Of a stretch of DNA of 64,000 nucleotides, positions 59,069 through 64,000 are shown piece after piece (positions within the stretch are counted from its first letter, which is position 1; the number at the start of each line of letters is the position of its first letter). A program made the position numbers and the translations under genes. The notes under the pieces were generated by a model. That model saw nothing but the letters and a program-made list of their open reading frames with translations, was not told where the DNA came from and made no database searches. Where the stretch lies: positions 2,226,218-2,290,217 of the forward strand of contig CP075365.1 of assembly GCA_019454125.1 (NCBI GenBank), in the 5' to 3' direction. The stretch comes from Fimbriimonadaceae bacterium. GTDB taxonomy: Bacteria; Armatimonadota; Fimbriimonadia; Fimbriimonadales; Fimbriimonadaceae.

Positions 59069-60145
59069 ATGAAGTTCTATTTCCACCCCCGAATGACCAG
59101 GTACGACTTCGGCCCGAACCACCCTCTTCGGCCGGAGCGCCTGGCGCGGGCCATCGCCCTGCTGGAAGCGGTCGCGCCCGACCTCGACGTCCTCGACCCT
59201 GGCCCAGGGTCGCGCGACGAGCCGCTCTTGGTCCACGCGCCGGATTACGTCGCGTTTCTGGAGGCCCATCAGGCGATCGCGCCAGACCCTCCCGAGGCGG
59301 CCGCTTTCGGGATCCGGCCCGGGGATAACCCGTGGTTCCCGGCAATGTACACGGCTTCGCTGGCCTACCTGTCCGGATCGGTGCGCGCGGCCGAAGCGGT
59401 GAGGGACGGCGAGAGCCTGGCCTTCAATCTTGGCGGGGGCCTCCACCATGCCCAGCTACGGCTGGCGAGCGGCTTCTGCGTGTTCAACGACTGCTCCGCC
59501 GCCGTCGCAATTCTGAGGGAGCGCTTCGCGCGGGTCGCCTATATCGACATCGACCTGCACCATGGCGACGGCGTCCAGTGGCACTATTACGAAGACCCAA
59601 GCGTTCTGACCTACAGCGTCCACCAGACCGGCCGCACGCTCTATCCCGGCACCGGGTTCGTCCACGAGGTGGGCGCGGGCCACACCAAAATCAACGTTCC
59701 GCTCGAAGGCGGCACTTCCGGGGACACCTGGCTTTGGGCGGTCGAAGAGACCTTGCCGCGCGCCATCGAGCGCTTCCAACCGGAGGCGGTCGTGCTGCAA
59801 ATGGGGACCGACGCCCACTATCTCGACCCGCTCGGCAACCTTCGTGCAACGGCGAAGGACTGGCTGGCCGCGGTGAGCCTGGTGCGCGGTTTTGGGCTCC
59901 CCTTGGTCGCCCTGGGGGGCGGCGGCTATGACATCACCGTCGTTCCCCGCCTGTGGGCGGCGGCGACCCTCACCCTCCTGCGACGCGAAGTCCCGGAGTT
60001 CGTCCCCGCGGAGATCCCGCCGGAATGGGGCCTCTTCACCTTTCTTGACACAAACCCGCCCAGCGAACGCTGGGCGGGCAGACCCGAGGCCGAAGAGACG
60101 GTTCGGGCAGTTCGCGAGAACCTCGATAGGATCAGCGCGCCGTGA
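59069..60145 (+). CDS. Histone deacetylase-family enzyme (AcuC-like)
   Basis: 358 residues from ATG 59069; the longer in-frame extension is antisense to ubiA. HDAC-fold motifs: NHPLRPERLARAIALLEAVA, GGLHHAQ, the zinc site YIDIDLHHGDGVQWHYY and QMGTDAHY, and the closing LVALGGGGYDITVVPRLWA. Close to AcuC, which deacetylates acetyl-CoA synthetase. It overlaps the convergent sugar dehydrogenase gene by 14 nt. Confidence 0.92.
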   Translation: MKFYFHPRMTRYDFGPNHPLRPERLARAIALLEAVAPDLDVLDPGPGSRDEPLLVHAPDYVAFLEAHQAIAPDPPEAAAFGIRPGDNPWFPAMYTASLAYLSGSVRAAEAVRDGESLAFNLGGGLHHAQLRLASGFCVFNDCSAAVAILRERFARVAYIDIDLHHGDGVQWHYYEDPSVLTYSVHQTGRTLYPGTGFVHEVGAGHTKINVPLEGGTSGDTWLWAVEETLPRAIERFQPEAVVLQMGTDAHYLDPLGNLRATAKDWLAAVSLVRGFGLPLVALGGGGYDITVVPRLWAAATLTLLRREVPEFVPAEIPPEWGLFTFLDTNPPSERWAGRPEAEETVRAVRENLDRISAP

Positions 60146-61766
60146 TCACGACCTGGTCCCAGTAGACGAACGCAGAAGTCGCGATCGCACCCTTGACCTC
60201 CATCTGCGCCCGGACCTCGACGCGACCGTCAGAGCCGCGGACGTACGTCCCTGCGGGCAAGCCGGTGACGCGGAACCGGCGCGACACTCCGTCCATGTTA
60301 AAGGCCGAGACCTGGACGAACTCACCGTCGCTCCATCGCTTCAGCATCACACGCAGGGTGGCTTTCGCGTCAATGCCATACCGACCGACCAGGTCGACGT
60401 CCAGCGCGGTGGGGTTCGCCCGGTTCGTGTTGCCGACGAAGTCAATGATCGAGCGGCGAGCTGCGAGGTTCGGCCGCAAGACCAGCTCGACGTTATCGCG
60501 CAGCAGCACGTGGCGGAGAGACCCGCGAATAATCGTGCCCTCACGGTTGACCAGGCCCGAAAGCCACGTCGAATTGGGGCGGTTCAGCTTCAAGACGCGG
60601 CCGCCGCTGTAGTCGCAAAGGTAGAGCTCCCCGTCGTAGCCCATGTCGATCGAGGAGATACTCCCGAGGCCGCCGATCCCCGCGAAGTCCGCCGTGTGCT
60701 CGCGCAGGCCCCGGCCCACGTACCGCTGCAGCGTCTGGTCATAGGTGATCACCATCGACCAGAGCTTCCCGGCGGCAAAGTCGCCGAAGAAGTAGCGGCC
60801 GAAGTATTCTGGCCCGAGCTGCAAACCCCGGTAAACGTAGCCGCCGACCACGGACTGGCCCGTCGCGTGCCCATAAACGTAGGTCGGCGACTGGAGCGGC
60901 TCATAGGCCGGGGAACCACTCTTGAACGTGGCAAAACCCTCCCGGAGCGGCCAACCATAGTTCGCACCGCCCTTCCGGTACGGCTCGTAATTGATCTCCT
61001 CGTAGCGGTCCTCCCCGACGTCCCCGAAGATCATCGCCCCGTTTCCAAAGAGGCGCGTGTCGTCGAAGCTGAATTTCCACGGGTTCCTTGTGCCGAACGA
61101 CCAGATCTCACCCAGCGCGGAAATCGGCTGGCCGTTCACGAACGGGTTGTCCGGTGGGATCTTGTAGTTCCTTGCCGGGTCGGTCGGAAAGTCGTCGCCG
61201 GTCGGATCGATGCGGATGATCTTGCCGAGCAAGCTCTGGGGGCTTTGTGCGACGTTGATCAGCGGGTTTGCCCCGTCGCCCATCGCGACGTAGAGCTTGC
61301 CGTCCGCATTGAAGTGCATGGTGCCTCCGTTGTGGTTGCCCGTGCTCCTCGACGTGCGGAGGATGTTGAACCGGCTGTTCGGGTCGGCCACGTACTGGTC
61401 GCCCACACTGCGGCTATAGCGGGCGATCTGCATGCCCTCGCTCTTATCCCGGAAATTCACGTAGAAATACCGGCTCGTCGCATAGTCGGGCGGGAAGGCC
61501 AAGCCGAGCAGGCCGTTCTCTCCCGAGAAGGACACGATAGAGCTGATGTTCAAAAACGGGGTCGGGCGCAGGACGCCGTTCACGACGACGCGGACGACTC
61601 CGTTCTGTTCGACCAAGAACTGGATTTGGGCGTCGCTCGGGTGCCGGACGAGGGCGACCGGGCTTTGCCGCCCGGTGAGGAGGGTGGTGGCGCCGAGTGT
61701 CTGGGCATGGCTACTCGACCACACTGCAGCCAAGAGTGCGCCAGCGACTAACGGCAACGTTCGCAT
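60132..61766 (-). CDS. PQQ-type sugar dehydrogenase (GSDH fold) with repeated C-terminal domain
   Basis: 544 residues with a signal peptide (1-21). Beta-propeller residues 30-395 match glucose/sorbosone dehydrogenases: GLLGLAFPPDY, TGNHNGGTMHFNADGKLYVA with the base His145, DNPFVNG and FGTRNPWKFSFD with Arg227. Residues ~401-544 are an added beta domain related in plan to those at 7579 and 21968. It oxidises an aldose or alcohol in the periplasm with PQQ. A TAGAAT box lies 9 nt before the start. A paralogue follows on the same strand. Confidence 0.9.
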   Translation of the reverse strand: MRTLPLVAGALLAAVWSSSHAQTLGATTLLTGRQSPVALVRHPSDAQIQFLVEQNGVVRVVVNGVLRPTPFLNISSIVSFSGENGLLGLAFPPDYATSRYFYVNFRDKSEGMQIARYSRSVGDQYVADPNSRFNILRTSRSTGNHNGGTMHFNADGKLYVAMGDGANPLINVAQSPQSLLGKIIRIDPTGDDFPTDPARNYKIPPDNPFVNGQPISALGEIWSFGTRNPWKFSFDDTRLFGNGAMIFGDVGEDRYEEINYEPYRKGGANYGWPLREGFATFKSGSPAYEPLQSPTYVYGHATGQSVVGGYVYRGLQLGPEYFGRYFFGDFAAGKLWSMVITYDQTLQRYVGRGLREHTADFAGIGGLGSISSIDMGYDGELYLCDYSGGRVLKLNRPNSTWLSGLVNREGTIIRGSLRHVLLRDNVELVLRPNLAARRSIIDFVGNTNRANPTALDVDLVGRYGIDAKATLRVMLKRWSDGEFVQVSAFNMDGVSRRFRVTGLPAGTYVRGSDGRVEVRAQMEVKGAIATSAFVYWDQVVITAR

Positions 61767-61775
61767 AGTCCCTCT

Positions 61776-61781
61776 ATTCTA
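61776..61781 (-). promoter_or_regulatory. -10 box of the sugar dehydrogenase gene
   Basis: TAGAAT on the minus strand, 9 nt before ATG 61766. Confidence 0.5.
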
Positions 61782-61838
61782 CAGAAACCGTGCCGGGTTG
61801 CCACAAACTTTCGTCAACAACCCGGCACGTTCAACAGG

Positions 61839-63473
61839 TCACTGGACCCGGACTTCGATCCGGTCGTAAAGGTTCGAATAGAAGGCCCGGGTCAAGATGC
61901 CGCTATAGCTCGTGGCCACCTGGACCTCGATGCGGCCATCGCTGGACCGCACGTAGTCTGCCGCGCTGCCAGTTCCGGTCAGCGGAGTCGGCGTCCCCGT
62001 AATGTTGCCAGTCGCCACCGCGTCGAACTGGCCGGTCTGCCAGTTACGAAGGCTGACCACGGTCCCCACCGGGATCGACTGGTTGGCGCGGCCCAAGAAC
62101 TCGACCGTCACCGTGTTCCGGTTCGCCACGTTCGTTTTGAAGCCGGCCGTCATCCGGGTGACCTTGGTGTTGCGGGCCCCGGGGGCGAACGGCACGATCT
62201 CCAGTTCTTTGCCGTCCGCGATCACGAGGGAGCGCAGCTGGCCGGAAAGGAACACGCCCTCTTGGCGGCTCGCATCGGTCAAGTGGGTCACGTTCTGTCG
62301 CCCGAGCTTATAGACGGTGCCACCGAGGGCCACTGTGTACAGCTCGCCGTTCTCGTCCGGGTTGATGGACGAGATGTTCCCGATGCTGCCGACTTCGCTG
62401 CTGTGGTTGCGGTTGTCGGTGGCGGTGGCCTCGCCCGTGACCGGGTCGATCACGAGCCTAAGCGAGAAGAGCCGCCCCGCGACGTAGTCCGCATAAACGT
62501 AGCGGCCGAAGAAATCCGGGCCCAGCTCCAGGCCTCGATAAACGTAGCCGCCTGTGATGGACTGGCCGACCGAGCGGTTGTAGGCGAAGATCGGCTTGGT
62601 GTCCGGGCCATAGGCGAGGGCTCCCCCGTTGATCATCTGAGACCCTTCCCAGACGCGCCAACCGTAGTTGCGGCCCCCTTGGCCGGCGGGCTCGTAGTCG
62701 ATCTCCTCCCATGCGCTCTGGCCGACGTCGCCGACGACCATGGCACCCGTTCCGAGCAGGTTCGGATCGTCAAAGCTGAACTTCCACGGGTTGCGGTAAC
62801 CGAAAGCCCAGATCTCGTCCAGGGCCGCGATCGGGTCGTTATCGACGAAAGGGTTGTCCGGCGGGATCGCATAGTTCCGCTCGGGGTCGGCCGGAAAATC
62901 GTCGCCCGAGACGTCCAGGCGCAGCATCTTGCCCAGCAACTCGTTCGGGTTCTGGGCGCGGTTGCCCGGGTCGTTCGCGCTGCCACCGTCACCGGTCGGC
63001 ACGTACAGATAGCCGTCCGGGCCGAACTGGATGGTCCCAGCGTTGTGGTTCGTGAACGGGCGCTGCGTCCGCAGAACCTTGACCTGGCTGGCCGGGTCGG
63101 CCTCGAGCCGGGTGCCCGCCTTCAGCTGGAAGCGGCTCAGCTGCATGTAGACGGGGCTCGTGTTCGAGGTGTAGTTGACGTAGAACGTGCCGCTGGTGGC
63201 GTAATCGGGCGGGAAGGCGAGGCCGAGCAGGCCGCGCTCACTGCCGACAAGGACGCTCAAGGTGAGGAACGGGGTGGGCAACCGGACTCCGTCTTGCACG
63301 ACGAAGATCGTGCCTCCCTGCTGGATCACGTACTGCAGGCTCGGATCGACGGGGTCCTGAATGATCCCCACCGAGCTGCTAAAGCCGCTGACATACGGCG
63401 TGGCCGTCAGGTTCTGGGCGAGCGAAGGCACCGTGGCGACGGCGAAAATGGCTAAGGCAAGCAAACGTTTCAT
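61839..63473 (-). CDS. PQQ-type sugar dehydrogenase paralogue with repeated C-terminal domain
   Basis: 544 residues, the same length as its neighbour, roughly half identical in the propeller. Signal peptide MKRLLALAIFAVATVPSLAQ. Motifs: TNHNAGTIQFGPDGYLYVPT, GDGGSANDPGNRAQNPNELL, IWAFGYRNPWKFSFDDPNLL and GGYVYRGLELGPDFFGRY. The C-terminal domain is residues ~398-544. AGGAGAG lies 5-11 nt before the start, and a TATAGA box further upstream. It is transcribed before its paralogue; the 73-bp gap holds the latter's own -10 box. Confidence 0.9.
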   Translation of the reverse strand: MKRLLALAIFAVATVPSLAQNLTATPYVSGFSSSVGIIQDPVDPSLQYVIQQGGTIFVVQDGVRLPTPFLTLSVLVGSERGLLGLAFPPDYATSGTFYVNYTSNTSPVYMQLSRFQLKAGTRLEADPASQVKVLRTQRPFTNHNAGTIQFGPDGYLYVPTGDGGSANDPGNRAQNPNELLGKMLRLDVSGDDFPADPERNYAIPPDNPFVDNDPIAALDEIWAFGYRNPWKFSFDDPNLLGTGAMVVGDVGQSAWEEIDYEPAGQGGRNYGWRVWEGSQMINGGALAYGPDTKPIFAYNRSVGQSITGGYVYRGLELGPDFFGRYVYADYVAGRLFSLRLVIDPVTGEATATDNRNHSSEVGSIGNISSINPDENGELYTVALGGTVYKLGRQNVTHLTDASRQEGVFLSGQLRSLVIADGKELEIVPFAPGARNTKVTRMTAGFKTNVANRNTVTVEFLGRANQSIPVGTVVSLRNWQTGQFDAVATGNITGTPTPLTGTGSAADYVRSSDGRIEVQVATSYSGILTRAFYSNLYDRIEVRVQ

Positions 63474-63569
63474 GACTCTCCTGGAAAAAGCGGGAAAACA
63501 CAGTTCCCCACCCCTCTATACGAGTGCTCGCCAGAAAGAGGTCACGGAGTTTTGCGAGAAAGGGTGTGG

Positions 63570-63640
63570 CTGCCGGACTAGGATTCGAACCCAGACTGAC
63601 GGTACCAAAAACCGCTGTCCTACCCTTAGACGATCCGGCA
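63570..63640 (-). tRNA. tRNA-Gln (anticodon TTG)
   Basis: A cloverleaf folds on the minus strand: acceptor TGCCGGA/TCCGGCA, anticodon stem GCGGT/ACCGT around loop TTTTGGT (anticodon TTG, reading CAA) and T-arm with TTCGAAT. Discriminator G, and CCA is encoded (complement 63567-63569). Confidence 0.95.
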
Positions 63641-63679
63641 GTCCAGTGGCAAGGGTACCTGCGGATGCGACAGGGACGG

Positions 63680-63685
63680 TAGGAT
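63680..63685 (+). promoter_or_regulatory. -10 box of the tryptophan dioxygenase gene, leaderless type
   Basis: TAGGAT, 6 nt before ATG 63692. Confidence 0.5.
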
Positions 63686-63691
63686 ACGGGT

Positions 63692-64000
63692 ATGTCGCAC
63701 CGGCCCATGGAAGCGACCATCGAGACGGACTTCGAGCACCGCCTTGACTACGCGGGCTACTTGATGCTCGACCAGCTCCTGGATTGCCAGCGTCCGCTCT
63801 CCGAGCCGGCCCACCACGACGAGACCCTCTTCATCGTCCAGCACCAGACCTCCGAACTCTGGATGAAGCTCGTCGTCCACGAGCTGAAGGCCGCCGTCCG
63901 CCTCGTCCAAGAGGACGCCCTCGAGCCGTCTTTTAAGATTCTGGCGCGCGTTAAACACGTCCAAAAGATGCTGTTCGAGCAGTGGTCGGTCCTACAAACC
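63692..64000 (+). CDS. Tryptophan 2,3-dioxygenase (3' partial)
   Basis: 103 residues before the window edge. The start of TDO is clear: [39 protein letters not shown] with the substrate-site His, and [20 protein letters not shown]. It is a heme enzyme that opens the indole ring of tryptophan to N-formylkynurenine, the first step of kynurenine degradation. The rest of the gene and possible kynurenine-pathway partners lie beyond the window. Confidence 0.93.
   Translation, partial: MSHRPMEATIETDFEHRLDYAGYLMLDQLLDCQRPLSEPAHHDETLFIVQHQTSELWMKLVVHELKAAVRLVQEDALEPSFKILARVKHVQKMLFEQWSVLQT

Noticed and set aside
59892-61751. 619-codon frame antisense to the sugar dehydrogenase
   Set aside because: Opposite-strand shadow; the true gene has signal peptide, fold motifs and a paralogue.
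62262-63455. 397-codon frame antisense to the second sugar dehydrogenase
   Set aside because: Same reason; the sequence is Arg/Val/Asp-rich shadow text.

Overview
The window is high-GC chromosomal DNA from a free-living, aerobic, probably diderm heterotroph. PEP-CTERM proteins, two PQQ-type sugar dehydrogenases, many DinB/YfiT-like proteins, a b6-type cytochrome complex and a large set of leaderless promoters together suggest a member of Armatimonadota (Fimbriimonadia-like). This placement is an inference from gene content; there is no rRNA gene here to test it. No phage, IS element, CRISPR array or replication origin was seen, although dnaN is present.

Layout. 0-7.3 kb: end of a FadN-like beta-oxidation enzyme, a VanW/G5 protein, an aminotransferase, a McsA-like zinc protein, a lipoprotein, an ECF sigma factor with a small partner, dnaN and a MerC-like protein. 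7.4-15.1 kb: tRNA-Arg, a secreted protein carrying a repeated C-terminal domain, and single genes (DinB, LacI regulator, VOC, MmcQ/YjbR, YceI, thioredoxin, LuxR-PAS). 15.2-19.3 kb: a four-gene respiratory operon (polytopic protein, Rieske, cytochrome b, cytochrome bd-like subunit with a c-type heme). 19.3-32.9 kb: esterase, AHSA1/ArsR pair, two paralogous exported proteins with different C-termini, four more enzymes or secreted proteins, gcvT, SDR, SGNH hydrolase, then a decayed stretch (truncated GH130, frameshifted ORF). 32.9-36.9 kb: the groES-groEL locus under tandem CIRCE operators, with a four-helix-bundle gene inserted between two inverted heptad-repeat arrays, then five copies of a palindromic repeat leading into upp. 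36.9-45.1 kb: lipase, OsmC with a divergent wHTH regulator, DinB genes, an RRM protein with a structured leader, a PEP-CTERM protein. 45.1-54.7 kb: alcohol dehydrogenase, TPR protein, EEP phosphodiesterase, nitronate monooxygenase, and a zinc-ribbon/TPR/PilZ operon. 54.8-64 kb: a tightly overlapping operon (UbiA, AKR-like, amine oxidase, amidohydrolase), a histone-deacetylase-like enzyme, two 544-residue sugar dehydrogenases, tRNA-Gln and the start of tryptophan 2,3-dioxygenase.

Recurring themes. (1) At least sixteen genes have a TANNNT-like -10 box only 6-10 nt before the start codon, so they are probably leaderless. (2) Four secreted proteins share a ~145-residue C-terminal domain that I cannot name. 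(3) Six DinB-fold proteins occur in 64 kb. (4) The groESL locus, the upp upstream region and the RRM leader carry unusual repeat or RNA structures. The respiratory operon appears to join a quinol-oxidising b6/Rieske module directly to a bd-like module through a fused c-type heme.
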